Assembly: GCA_016840305.1 (NCBI GenBank)
Contig: JAEOSP010000243.1
Location: 1-26,892, forward strand
DNA: 26,892 nucleotides
Source: Candidatus Hodarchaeota archaeon
GTDB taxonomy: Archaea; Asgardarchaeota; Heimdallarchaeia; Hodarchaeales; Hodarchaeaceae
Direction of reading: 5' to 3'
Of this stretch, positions 7,458-15,935 are shown piece after piece (positions within the stretch are counted from its first letter, which is position 1; each line of letters opens with the position of its first letter). The notes beneath the pieces were generated by a model. That model saw nothing but the letters and a program-made list of their open reading frames with translations. It ran no database searches and was not told where the DNA came from. The position numbers and the translations under genes are program-made.

Positions 7458-7549
7458 TTGATATGTCAAAGAGTTTTTACTTAATTATTTCTTTTTTATC
7501 ATTCTTCACATCCATTCTCGTCATCTTATTTTTGACTTTGACATGTCAG
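7458..7549. promoter_or_regulatory. Pair of related palindromes upstream of the glucosidase gene
   Basis: TTGATATGTCAA (7458-7469) and TTGACATGTCAG (7538-7549) are near-palindromes that match at 10 of 12 positions. The second contains the perfect 10-bp palindrome TGACATGTCA (7539-7548). The first lies about 24-35 bp upstream of the glucosidase ATG on its minus-strand promoter, where a repressor could block RNA polymerase. The 80-bp spacing would allow looping. The bound protein is unknown. Confidence 0.4.
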
Positions 7550-7861
7550 TAGGTTAATTCTTTATATTTTAGCCTTTTAGAATTAATTAAGAGGTTTAAG
7601 AAGTACGAGGACTGATGAAATACTTCAATTAATCGATTACGGACTCTTTTTAACTTCGTTATCAAAAATATTCCGAGAATTCATGAATTTCCCACTAAAA
7701 AAGCCTTTCCAGCTATTCATAATTCTTGTGAATTGGGAGAGTGGTGGTCCACTTCCACCAGCTATTGATTAAATAAGTAACCTACACTTAATATCTTTTA
7801 AAAAAAATGGGTAGACTTTCTGAAATCATAATATATGCTATTTTGCTCTTTAAAATTCTTT

Positions 7862-7878
7862 TAAAACAAGAAAATTTT
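7862..7878 (+). repeat. 17-bp direct repeat of a flavodoxin-gene segment
   Basis: TAAAACAAGAAAATTTT occurs here and again at 8083-8099 inside the flavodoxin gene, 221 bp apart. In the same relative frame the upstream copy reads SEI...ILLKQENF, and the gene reads SEI...ILKQENF. This suggests a relic of a partial duplication of the N-terminal coding region. The sequence is A-rich, so chance cannot be fully excluded. Confidence 0.4.
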
Positions 7879-7991
7879 GTTCAATTTTCAATAATCTACC
7901 TATTCTAGGTTATTCTTATCATTAACCAAACTCTCTGAAACTCGAATCGATTCAAAAATAAAAGATGAAAGATTGAGGAACAACAAGAGGA

Positions 7992-8573
7992 ATGAAACCA
8001 TTGGAAAATCCCCGCGTACTTATCGCATATGCAAGTCGTTTTGGATCGACGAGCGAGATTTCGCAAGAAATTGCTGATATTCTAAAACAAGAAAATTTTA
8101 CTGTCGATTTAAATGATTTGAAAGGTAATTCTGGGAAAATCCCAAATTTATATGCTTATGCAGGCGTTCTTGTCGGTTCTGGTATTCGCATGGGACGATG
8201 GACAAAGGAAGGTCTTAATTTCCTTAAGAAAAATCGTAAGGAGCTAAGTCAAAAACATCTTGGTCTCTTCGTAAGTTCAGGTGAAGCTGCAAACCCCGTA
8301 ACTTATAAGCAAGCAAAAAAGAAATATCTCGAAGATATTCTCAGAAAAATGGGCTTAAATCATTCAGATGTGTTAATTGAAGCATTTGGAGGGGTTTTTG
8401 ATTTATCTTCATCGAATAATTATTCATTCTTTGAAAAAAAACTTCTTAAACGGATTGCTAATTCTAGCGCTGGTTTCGTCGTTCAAGATGGAAAAATGAA
8501 TGATTTTCGTAATTGGCAGTTAATTAGAGAATGGGCAACTGCATTCGGTGATCGAATAAAAACAAAAAAATAA
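7992..8573 (+). CDS. Flavodoxin-domain protein, HemG-like (protoporphyrinogen oxidase type)
   Basis: This 193-aa protein has a flavodoxin fold. The FMN-phosphate loop is YASRFGSTSEIS (13-24) after strand 1 (RVLIAYA). A second FMN-contact region, LVGSGIRMGRW, lies near 58-68, and a typical C-terminal block runs from FGGVFDLSS to DGKMNDFRNWQLIREWA. This arrangement matches the Flavodoxin_5 family, which includes menaquinone-dependent protoporphyrinogen IX dehydrogenase (HemG) and many archaeal homologues of unknown electron partners. No heme genes lie nearby, so a general FMN electron-transfer or quinone-reduction role is equally likely. GAGG ends 1 nt before the ATG, which is too close for a normal ribosome site. 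A leaderless start, or the TTG at codon 4 (10 nt from GAGG), is possible. Confidence 0.82.
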   Translation: MKPLENPRVLIAYASRFGSTSEISQEIADILKQENFTVDLNDLKGNSGKIPNLYAYAGVLVGSGIRMGRWTKEGLNFLKKNRKELSQKHLGLFVSSGEAANPVTYKQAKKKYLEDILRKMGLNHSDVLIEAFGGVFDLSSSNNYSFFEKKLLKRIANSSAGFVVQDGKMNDFRNWQLIREWATAFGDRIKTKK

Positions 8574-8720
8574 TTGGTAAAAACTGAATACCGCCCCCTC
8601 CTTAAATTCATCATTTATTCAAACTAACTCCCACAAGCCATTGATTGAAAACAATTCAAATGTAGAATGATGAAAATTCTTAATTCAGTTGTTCATTTTA
8701 TGTCAATAAATGTTGTATTT

Positions 8721-8850
8721 TGCACAACATAGTGCATTCCCTCTAAAGAAATTCATAAGTTGATTCAAATTTGTTAATTTATACAAAAAAAGTCAAATTT
8801 TAAAAAAAATCTGCTTATAATAGGAGCGAAAAAGGAAATAACCAGAGAGT
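8721..8850 (+). promoter_or_regulatory. Promoter region of the large surface protein gene
   Basis: CTTATAAT (8813-8820) is a good TATA box and predicts a start near 8843. AGAGAG (8845-8850) then precedes the GTG start at 8854. About 80 bp further upstream, TGCAC-AACATA-GTGCA (8721-8736) is a 5-bp inverted repeat that could be an operator. The surrounding 8574-8853 is AT-rich and otherwise empty. Confidence 0.45.
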
Positions 8851-8853
8851 TTA

Positions 8854-11800
8854 GTGCATCTTGACTCAAAAGCGTTCCTAAAAGCATTTAAAAAGGAAGA
8901 TTTTAGTATCTCCCAACTTAGATCTGGAGCACTTTTCCAGATGAAGGGGCATGAAATTTTGAAACAATTACGATTTAACTGTACTAAAAGAAATTTAAAG
9001 AAGAAAAGTTACAATGTTATCATCAGTTTATTACTTATTTTAAGTGGTTCAAATCTCCTATTAGATATAGGAGAAAGTGAGAACACAATAATTCTAAATA
9101 GTATTAGTGATTCACAACTATCTCGTACCAACATTCCTGAACGAATAACAAGTAATTATGACAATAAAGAAAGCTATATCCCTGATCAATTCCTTATTAA
9201 TGCTAACCTAGGGAATATCGAGGAGAATCTAACCCGATTATACCAAAGTTCAGAACATGAAATGGTATCTTCAATTTTTGAGGATGATTTGGGTAGAATT
9301 TGGGTTGTATACTCTAATTTTACTGGTAGTAATTTTTGGGCTGCAAGCGATTCAGATATTTGTGGGCAATACACAACTGATGGAGGAATTACGTGGAGTG
9401 CACCTAAACTAATCATTGATCGACCTGGGGGAAAAGAATTTGGATTATCAACAACTATTGACTCAGAAGGAAAAATTTGGCTCTTTTGGTTCTCTACCCT
9501 TACAAATGGGGATAATACGGATATTTGGAAGAGTTATTCTGCGGATAATGGAGTAACATGGGCATCACCAATCCAAATGACCAATAATGCAACAGTCAGA
9601 GATTTACATACTAGTGCATTTACTACTCAGAACGGGACACTATGGGTTGTGTTTGCTGCTAACAGAGATGGGCTTCAAAACCTTTATTATTACACCAGCC
9701 CTGATAATGGTGTCACATGGTCTTCAATGAAAGAATTACCGATTTCTGATCATGGCATTCAGCAACAAATACAAGGTAACGCGTATGTCACTAATAATGG
9801 AACTATTCTGCTGTATGGGCAAGAAGCATCAACCTTATGGGCTTCTTTTCTGTATAAGTCAGTTGATAATGGGGCTAATTGGACGAAACATAAAGCCACA
9901 GATTATGATCAACATTTAAACGGAGGAGTTTACGCTGATGAAAATTTCAACATTTTTATTGTAGATATATATCTCAATGGTGATAATAACCTTTACATTA
10001 CAAATTCTACCAATGGAGGGGCTACTTGGAGTACACCAGAGGCTATTTCCTCCTCCCCTGGAAAATCTGATGATGGAATCGATTTCTTCCTTGATTCTCA
10101 TGGAACTCTATGGACTGTGTTCCATTCTGACAGAGATGGAGATTTTGATCTTTACTACAAAAAATATGTGGATTTCGACCTCCGTCCACAAGTCAAATTC
10201 CTGAATAAGTGGGGTTCTTCAGGTTCGGGAGATGGCCAATTTGATGGATCTCGGGGGATCGCTATTAATTCTACTGGATTTATATATGTTCCAGAGCAAG
10301 TAAACAACCGAATTCAAGTATTCGATGAGAATGGTAATTTTATCCGAAAATGGGGAACTCTTGGTTCGGGAGATGGCCAATTTAATGCTCCTCAAGATAT
10401 TTCGATAAATGTAACTGGTTATGTTTATGTTACTGATATTAACAATGCAAGAGTTCAAGTTTTTGATGCACTTGGGAACTTTGTTACTAAATGGGGTTCT
10501 TCTGGGTCAGGAGATGGGCAATTTGTGGGCCCTAGTGGAATATCTATCAATGAATCAGGTTTTGTATACGTTGTTGACGAAGGAAATCATCGTATTCAAG
10601 TATTTGATGCTAATGGTAACTTTATTTCTAAATGGGGTGCATTTGGATCAGGTGATGGGCAATTCAATGTCCCTGTAAAAGTTCTTTGCGATTCTACTGG
10701 TAGAGTATATGTTTCTGAGTGGAATAATAACCGAATTCAGGTCTTTGATGCCAATGGAAACTTTATCACTAAATGGGGCTCTTCTGGATCAGGTGAAGGA
10801 CAATTCCAAAATCCATGGGGAATTTCACAAGATTCTGCTGGAAATATATACGTAGTTGGGCATGGAAATAATCGTGTACAAGTATTTACTAGTAATGGAA
10901 CCTTTATTGCCAAATGGGGCTCTTTTGGCCCTGATAATGGGAAATTTAACACACCTCATGGGATTGCAATAAATTCAACAAATTTCATTTATGTGAATGA
11001 TATGGGGAATTTTCGTATTCAAGTCTTCAAAGAAACAACGGGCTTTTTCGAGCCTGAACTTCCTTCATTTCTCACCTATTATGATGATTTCAACGATGGT
11101 GATATTAGCGATTGGAACATAAACAGTGGTGATTGGTACGTTTATAATGGCATGCTTCGCATTAACAATACCGATACTGGCGTTTCCCGACATATTAAAG
11201 CACCCATTACAGCCGTTGGCGATTGGGAAGTCTCTGTTAATGCATATTGGGCATCTGGGTCGTATTTTGAGGGTATACTAGTCTTTGATGCCAACTTCTC
11301 AACGACTCCACAACGCTTCTGGAGCATTTTTATGTCAACTTATAGTGGAAATATGTATAAAGGTGTTTATTATGAGATAAACCCTTTCAGTGCTGACACT
11401 AAGGCTGAAAATATAACTGCTGTCTCTCAAGGTACTTGGTATAAGTTTTCAGCAAAAAGAGAAGGTTCAACATTATTTTTCTATCTGAATGACAATTTAA
11501 TGTTCACTGAATATAATGCTGTTGACCCAGGAATGGAATTTGCTCTTTCCTCAGCGAGCTTCATGCCAGAAGTTATCTACTTCGATAATTTTACCGTAAA
11601 ATACTATGAATCGGGTGTTAACTCTTTACCCTCCATTGATTCTCCAGCAAACATCAGTTATGATGAAGGGACTACTAGTCATTCGATCTCTTGGAATCCC
11701 TCCGATAACGATCCTGCTTCCTACAACATTACTCGTGATGGCGTGTTGATCAAATCAGGGACATGGAACAGTTCAGGAGAAACTATAACTATTTCTGTAG

Positions 11801-14010
11801 ATGGACTAAGTGCTGGAACATATATTTATCGATGCAATGTTTACGATTCTGTGGATCAATCAACTTTTGATGAAGTAACAGTTACTGTTCAACCAAACAA
11901 TCCTCCAACCATTGATTCCCCTGTGGATGTAAACTATGAAGTAGGTCAAACTGGCTATTCGATCACTTGGACTCCCTCAGATACTGATCCTGGGACTTAT
12001 CAAATTACTAGAAATGGTAGTTTACTTAAATCAGGCTCTTGGAACAGCTCAGGTGAGACAATAGTTATAAATGTAGATGGTCTAGGAGTGGGAGGTTATA
12101 GTTACCGTTGTACAGTAACTGATAGTATCGCACAAACTGCTTTCGACGAAGTTATAGTGTCCGTTCAACCCATTCCAAATCCAATTCCATATATTGATTC
12201 ACCCTCTAATTATACCTATGAAGAGGTGACGACAGGTCATTCAATTACTTGGAATCCTACTGATAATGATCCATCTACCTATCAAATCACACGAAATGGA
12301 ACTTTGATCAAATCTGGAACTTGGAATTTTTCAGGTGAGGCCATCACAATTAACATCGATGGTCTTCCTATAGGCATGCATATTTATCGGTGTACAGTTA
12401 CAGATTCCGAGACTCAAAGTATTTATGATGAGGTTGAAATTTTAATTTACAATAATCCTCCATTAATAGATAGCCCAACCGATATTTCTTATGAGGAAAA
12501 TACAACAGGATTTACAATTACTTGGAATCCAAGCGATACTGATCCTTCCTCATATGAAATCTGGCGAAATACTACGTTAATCAAAACAGGTCCATGGAAT
12601 AGCTCAGGAGAAATCATTACTATAAATGTGGATGGACTCTCTGAAGGGAATTACAGTTTACAATGTATTGTTTTTGATTCTCGCGGACAGAGCATTTCTG
12701 ATGATGTTTTGGTTGCAGTTACTATAGGTCCTCCGCTTAATTTTCCCCCCACGATTGACTCGCCTTCAGATAGTCCATATGAGTATATGACATCAGGTCA
12801 TTCAATTATTTGGAATCCTTCTGATTCTAATCCTGAAAGTTATCAGATCACACGCAATGGAAGTTTGTTAACGTCTGGGTTATGGAATTCTTCTAGTGAA
12901 CAAATAATCGTATCTATTGATGGACTAGCTCCAGCTACATATATATTTAGATGCACTGTGTTCGATAATGGAAGTTTGAGTGTGTATGATGAAGTAGAGG
13001 TAATAGTTATCAATAGCCCGCCAAATATTGATACTCCTTCAGATGTATCTTACGAAGAAAATGAAACTGGGTATGAAATCGTTTGGAATCCACTCGACAG
13101 TGATCCGATGAGCTACCAAATTACTCGTAACGGCTCATTAATTCATTCAGGGTCATGGAATTCATCTGGAGAAACTATTCATATCAATGTTGATGGATTA
13201 AGCCCTGGAATTTACATTTATCGATGTTTAGTATTTGATAGCTTCAGTCAGAGTGTATTTAGTGATGTTACCGTGCATGTAACAGCACTCCCTCCTGTAA
13301 ATCTCCCTCCAACATTGAATTCACCTATGGATATAATTTATGAAGAAGGAGTAACAGGGTATGCTATTACGTGGATCGCATCTGATTTAGAAGATCCAGA
13401 TAGCTATTCGATATATCGTGACGGGGTATTACTTCTGTTAGGACCATGGAATAGTACTGGTGAGTCAATAACTGTAAATGTAGATGGATTATCTTATGCT
13501 AATTACACATATCAGTGTGTTGTATATGATAGTCTTGGTCAAACAGCAACCGATCTTGTTAATGTTATTGTCACCAAATCACTAGAAGTTCCAAGCCCTC
13601 CTCAAAATCTTCAAGCAGTTGCAGGTGATGGTCAGGTCGATCTTTCATGGGATATTCCTATTGATACTGGTGGAGCTCCAATTATTGAGTATCGAATATA
13701 TCGATCAACCTCTCCCTCACATTATAGTTTGATTGGAACTAGTACAACAGCACAATACCTTGACAATTCTGTAGCAAATGGTTTAACCTATTATTATATA
13801 GTTCGTGCGGTTAATGTTGTTGGAGAAAGTTTAGAATCGAATTCAGTAATCGTAGTACCGAAAGCAGATGAAACAACGACAACAACAACCTCGACAAGCA
13901 CTACTACAAATGACATTGCACCAAACTTAACCCAAGGTTTAACATTCCTTTGGATTATTTTACCAATGCTATTACTTGTAGTAATAAATCATAGAAGAAG
14001 GAAAAACTAA
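8854..14010 (+). CDS. Giant multidomain cell-surface protein (Asp-box and NHL propellers, Ig-like repeats)
   Basis: This 1718-aa protein is predicted to sit outside the cell. A basic N-terminus is followed by a hydrophobic signal helix (about 53-70). Five Asp-boxes of the SxDxGxTW type start at 174, 229, 282, 336 and 385, about 54 residues apart, as in a sialidase/BNR propeller. Six NHL repeats of 47 residues (452-733) start with KWG and end in RIQVFD.NGNF, forming a complete six-blade propeller. A jelly-roll/concanavalin-like domain covers about 740-920. Seven Ig-like repeats of 89-97 residues (926-1579) are followed by one FnIII domain (1580-1670), a Thr-rich stalk, and a C-terminal TM helix (about 1695-1711) with the stop-transfer tail NHRRRKN. 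Many N-x-S/T sites fit archaeal glycosylation. No catalytic sialidase residues were recognised, so binding or adhesion is more likely than hydrolysis. Start: GTG 8854 fits the TATA and AGAGAG sites; Met30 (8941) is an alternative. Confidence 0.9.
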   Translation: MHLDSKAFLKAFKKEDFSISQLRSGALFQMKGHEILKQLRFNCTKRNLKKKSYNVIISLLLILSGSNLLLDIGESENTIILNSISDSQLSRTNIPERITSNYDNKESYIPDQFLINANLGNIEENLTRLYQSSEHEMVSSIFEDDLGRIWVVYSNFTGSNFWAASDSDICGQYTTDGGITWSAPKLIIDRPGGKEFGLSTTIDSEGKIWLFWFSTLTNGDNTDIWKSYSADNGVTWASPIQMTNNATVRDLHTSAFTTQNGTLWVVFAANRDGLQNLYYYTSPDNGVTWSSMKELPISDHGIQQQIQGNAYVTNNGTILLYGQEASTLWASFLYKSVDNGANWTKHKATDYDQHLNGGVYADENFNIFIVDIYLNGDNNLYITNSTNGGATWSTPEAISSSPGKSDDGIDFFLDSHGTLWTVFHSDRDGDFDLYYKKYVDFDLRPQVKFLNKWGSSGSGDGQFDGSRGIAINSTGFIYVPEQVNNRIQVFDENGNFIRKWGTLGSGDGQFNAPQDISINVTGYVYVTDINNARVQVFDALGNFVTKWGSSGSGDGQFVGPSGISINESGFVYVVDEGNHRIQVFDANGNFISKWGAFGSGDGQFNVPVKVLCDSTGRVYVSEWNNNRIQVFDANGNFITKWGSSGSGEGQFQNPWGISQDSAGNIYVVGHGNNRVQVFTSNGTFIAKWGSFGPDNGKFNTPHGIAINSTNFIYVNDMGNFRIQVFKETTGFFEPELPSFLTYYDDFNDGDISDWNINSGDWYVYNGMLRINNTDTGVSRHIKAPITAVGDWEVSVNAYWASGSYFEGILVFDANFSTTPQRFWSIFMSTYSGNMYKGVYYEINPFSADTKAENITAVSQGTWYKFSAKREGSTLFFYLNDNLMFTEYNAVDPGMEFALSSASFMPEVIYFDNFTVKYYESGVNSLPSIDSPANISYDEGTTSHSISWNPSDNDPASYNITRDGVLIKSGTWNSSGETITISVDGLSAGTYIYRCNVYDSVDQSTFDEVTVTVQPNNPPTIDSPVDVNYEVGQTGYSITWTPSDTDPGTYQITRNGSLLKSGSWNSSGETIVINVDGLGVGGYSYRCTVTDSIAQTAFDEVIVSVQPIPNPIPYIDSPSNYTYEEVTTGHSITWNPTDNDPSTYQITRNGTLIKSGTWNFSGEAITINIDGLPIGMHIYRCTVTDSETQSIYDEVEILIYNNPPLIDSPTDISYEENTTGFTITWNPSDTDPSSYEIWRNTTLIKTGPWNSSGEIITINVDGLSEGNYSLQCIVFDSRGQSISDDVLVAVTIGPPLNFPPTIDSPSDSPYEYMTSGHSIIWNPSDSNPESYQITRNGSLLTSGLWNSSSEQIIVSIDGLAPATYIFRCTVFDNGSLSVYDEVEVIVINSPPNIDTPSDVSYEENETGYEIVWNPLDSDPMSYQITRNGSLIHSGSWNSSGETIHINVDGLSPGIYIYRCLVFDSFSQSVFSDVTVHVTALPPVNLPPTLNSPMDIIYEEGVTGYAITWIASDLEDPDSYSIYRDGVLLLLGPWNSTGESITVNVDGLSYANYTYQCVVYDSLGQTATDLVNVIVTKSLEVPSPPQNLQAVAGDGQVDLSWDIPIDTGGAPIIEYRIYRSTSPSHYSLIGTSTTAQYLDNSVANGLTYYYIVRAVNVVGESLESNSVIVVPKADETTTTTTSTSTTTNDIAPNLTQGLTFLWIILPMLLLVVINHRRRKN
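10207..11052 (+). repeat. Six tandem 141-bp NHL repeats
   Basis: There are six in-frame repeats of 47 codons each. The first four share long runs of near-identical DNA (for example GGTTCGGGAGATGGCCAATT in blades 1 and 2), while the last is more diverged (GPDNGKF instead of GSGDGQF). Equal spacing without insertions shows recent unit duplication and selection for a closed propeller. Confidence 0.9.
11629..13590 (+). repeat. Seven tandem Ig-like domain repeats
   Basis: Repeats start at 11629, 11902, 12187, 12457, 12745, 13018 and 13306, each about 270-290 bp. The consensus is PPxIDSPxDxxYEE, ITWNPSDxDP, YQITRNGSLIKSG, WNSSGETIxINVDGL and YIYRCxVxDS. Most repeats keep a WNSSGE glycosylation site. 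The family resembles Ig-like repeats seen in other archaeal surface proteins, but a precise family name cannot be given. Confidence 0.85.
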
Positions 14011-14018
14011 AAATCTTC

Positions 14019-14082
14019 ACCCGATACTTTCCTTTTCAATCTCATAAACAGAGATAGAGTTCTATCGGGTCTTCTTTTTCTC
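14019..14082 (+). terminator. Nested hairpin and T-rich terminator after the surface protein gene
   Basis: ACCCGATA (14019-14026) pairs perfectly with TATCGGGT (14063-14070). Inside it ATCTC (14039-14043) pairs with GAGAT (14051-14055). The T-rich tract CTTCTTTTTCTC follows at once. It lies 8 nt after the stop codon, consistent with a terminator or a processed 3' end that insulates the next gene. Confidence 0.6.
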
Positions 14083-14156
14083 AGTTAGGTAATTAGAAGA
14101 TCTCTCTTTGTTGCATTGACATTTTAAGAGGATTAAAATTTAAGAGAGGGCTATCA

Positions 14157-15893
14157 ATGAATTTTCGCTGGAAACAAGGATTCTTACTCGTTTTCTATCT
14201 AATTATTTTATCGTTTTCCATGTCAGGAATAATTTTAGATGGTTTCACTATTGATAATAAAGATATTACACAAGGATCAATTTCTATAACGAGTAATACT
14301 GGTGACAACTTAGCTCCAAACATATTTAAGGGGAACGGAGAAGATCTATGGATTCTCTGGAGTAATAGCTCCGGAAGTAATGGAGAAATCTGGGTTGCTC
14401 GTATGGAAAGTACGAGTCAGGTTATCCAAGAAGTTATCCAAATTTCAGATAACCCCTTGGATGATTGGCAACCAACAGGGGTTAGCACTACTTCAGGAAT
14501 TTTGTGGATTTTCTGGGAATCAAATAGAAATGGAAATTATGATATTTGGTATAAAAATTCAAGTGATAATGGGGCTTCTTGGAGTCAAGCTTATTTTTTG
14601 ACATCAACACCTGAAAATGAGAACAATCCGCAGGTTGTTATTGATGAAACGAATACGATATGGGTTTTTTATGATGTTATTAATGTTGGTAATCGAGATA
14701 TAAGATATCAACAGCTTACTGAAGAGAGTTCTACTTGGACAAATTCACAAATAGTACCAATCAGTCAAGTTACAGTACACGAAGAAGTAAAGAGTTGCTC
14801 ATGCACTGAAAACGGTTTAATTCTATTATTTGTACAGGAAGTTCATTCGATGTATATGACAACATTTTGGTCTTACAATCTTTCTAACCATGAATGGCAT
14901 CGAAATGAGATCACCGAGCCAGATAATAGTGGTTGGGGAGGGATTACTTCTTACGAAAATTCTCCCATAGTAGTCTATGAACAGAATAACGGAATATTCT
15001 ACCAAAGTAGTAATGATTTTGGTACAAACTGGGATGTAAGAGAGAAAATCACCCCTGATGAAGGAAATTACCTCCAACCATCAATAATTAATCAAGATCA
15101 TAAATTTTTACTAGTTTGGGCAAATGATGATGAGGGAAGCTATCAAATCTCATTTAATGTAATAACGATAAATATCAATCCACCAGTAAGCATTTTGGAA
15201 CAAAATCAGGAATTATTACTAGGTGCAGCTTTATCAGTAGCAGCGGGATTTTTAATATACGGACTTATTTTTTACAATAGGAGTTCAGATCTGGATAATG
15301 ATATTACAAATTATACAAACATACTCGAAATTTTGACTAAACTTGCTACAAGTTTGTCTTGTACCTTCAAATTAGTTGAAGTTGAACCTCCTGAAATTTT
15401 TGACAACCGAATTAGAGGAATGATAATCCAGCAGTTAGAATTTTGGGAATTTATGCATTTTCGGGAGTTGAAAAGAACAATCCCCGTTAAAGTAGGAACA
15501 GCACAATTAATATGGCACTTACAGATTTTAGAACGCGGTAGAATGATAAGACGTGAGAAATTTGGACAGTATGTAATTTTTCATCTCACAAAGCACGGAA
15601 AAACTCCTAATCCGATATATGTTAAGGCTTATTTGAGATTACTTTCTCAAATCGCTTATGCGGTTATACAAGTATTAAAAGAATTTGAATATTTGACTCA
15701 AAAAGAGATAGCAATTTATACTAAGATGAATCGTAAAAGCATTCAATATCATTGTAAAAATTTGATAGATATCAATCTCTTATATAGGGATCAAGATGGC
15801 AAATTGCGAATAGCAAAAGGTTGTGAGGAATTAGTTACTAAGGTACTTATTCGACGAAATAGAAGACAAGAACTAATAGGAAATAGCTCGTGA
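14157..15893 (+). CDS. Membrane-tethered transcription factor: Asp-box ectodomain, TM helix, two winged helices
   Basis: This 578-aa protein begins with a signal/anchor helix (GFLLVFYLIILSFSMSGIIL, about 8-27). The ectodomain (about 45-335) is built of sialidase-like propeller blades with two clear Asp-boxes, SSDNGASW (135-142) and SSNDFGTNW (284-292), and repeated IW.FW strands. A single TM helix (about 353-373, LLLGAALSVAAGFLIYGLIF) leads to a cytoplasmic part. Two winged-helix domains follow there: about 415-480 (HFRELKRTI ... TAQLIWHLQILERGRMI ... wing REKFGQYVIFHLT) and about 495-565 (LTQKEIAIYTKMNRKSIQYHCKNLIDINLL and a short wing). The expected role is a one-component receptor that reads an extracellular ligand or cell-surface state and controls genes directly from the membrane. 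GAGGG at 14146-14150, 6 nt before the ATG, fixes the start. The gene directly upstream encodes a surface protein with the same type of propeller, so the two probably work together (inference). Confidence 0.85.
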   Translation: MNFRWKQGFLLVFYLIILSFSMSGIILDGFTIDNKDITQGSISITSNTGDNLAPNIFKGNGEDLWILWSNSSGSNGEIWVARMESTSQVIQEVIQISDNPLDDWQPTGVSTTSGILWIFWESNRNGNYDIWYKNSSDNGASWSQAYFLTSTPENENNPQVVIDETNTIWVFYDVINVGNRDIRYQQLTEESSTWTNSQIVPISQVTVHEEVKSCSCTENGLILLFVQEVHSMYMTTFWSYNLSNHEWHRNEITEPDNSGWGGITSYENSPIVVYEQNNGIFYQSSNDFGTNWDVREKITPDEGNYLQPSIINQDHKFLLVWANDDEGSYQISFNVITININPPVSILEQNQELLLGAALSVAAGFLIYGLIFYNRSSDLDNDITNYTNILEILTKLATSLSCTFKLVEVEPPEIFDNRIRGMIIQQLEFWEFMHFRELKRTIPVKVGTAQLIWHLQILERGRMIRREKFGQYVIFHLTKHGKTPNPIYVKAYLRLLSQIAYAVIQVLKEFEYLTQKEIAIYTKMNRKSIQYHCKNLIDINLLYRDQDGKLRIAKGCEELVTKVLIRRNRRQELIGNSS

Positions 15894-15894
15894 A

Positions 15895-15923
15895 GTTAAA
15901 AAATAATCATTTTTTTTATTAAC
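15895..15923. terminator. Bidirectional terminator between convergent genes
   Basis: GTTAA (15895-15899) pairs with TTAAC (15919-15923) and the A-run pairs with the T-run between them. Both strands end in oligo-T: eight T at 15910-15917 on plus, and TTATTTTTTAAC on minus. It fits a shared terminator for the receptor gene and the cyclophilin gene. Confidence 0.55.
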
Positions 15924-15935
15924 CTCTTAATCAAA

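Larger units (their letters stand above)
7435..7991. other. Divergent intergenic region between the glucosidase and flavodoxin genes
   Basis: This 557-bp stretch has no convincing gene. It holds the palindromes at 7458-7549, a short inverted repeat (GGTGG/CCACC, 7743-7759) and a 33-codon ORF at 7807-7908 that overlaps a 17-bp direct repeat of the flavodoxin gene. That ORF looks more like a relic than a gene. Confidence 0.5.

Noticed and set aside
7807..7908. 33-codon ORF upstream of the flavodoxin gene
   Set aside because: No ribosome site, hydrophobic low-complexity reading, and it overlaps the 17-bp repeat; more likely a duplication relic.
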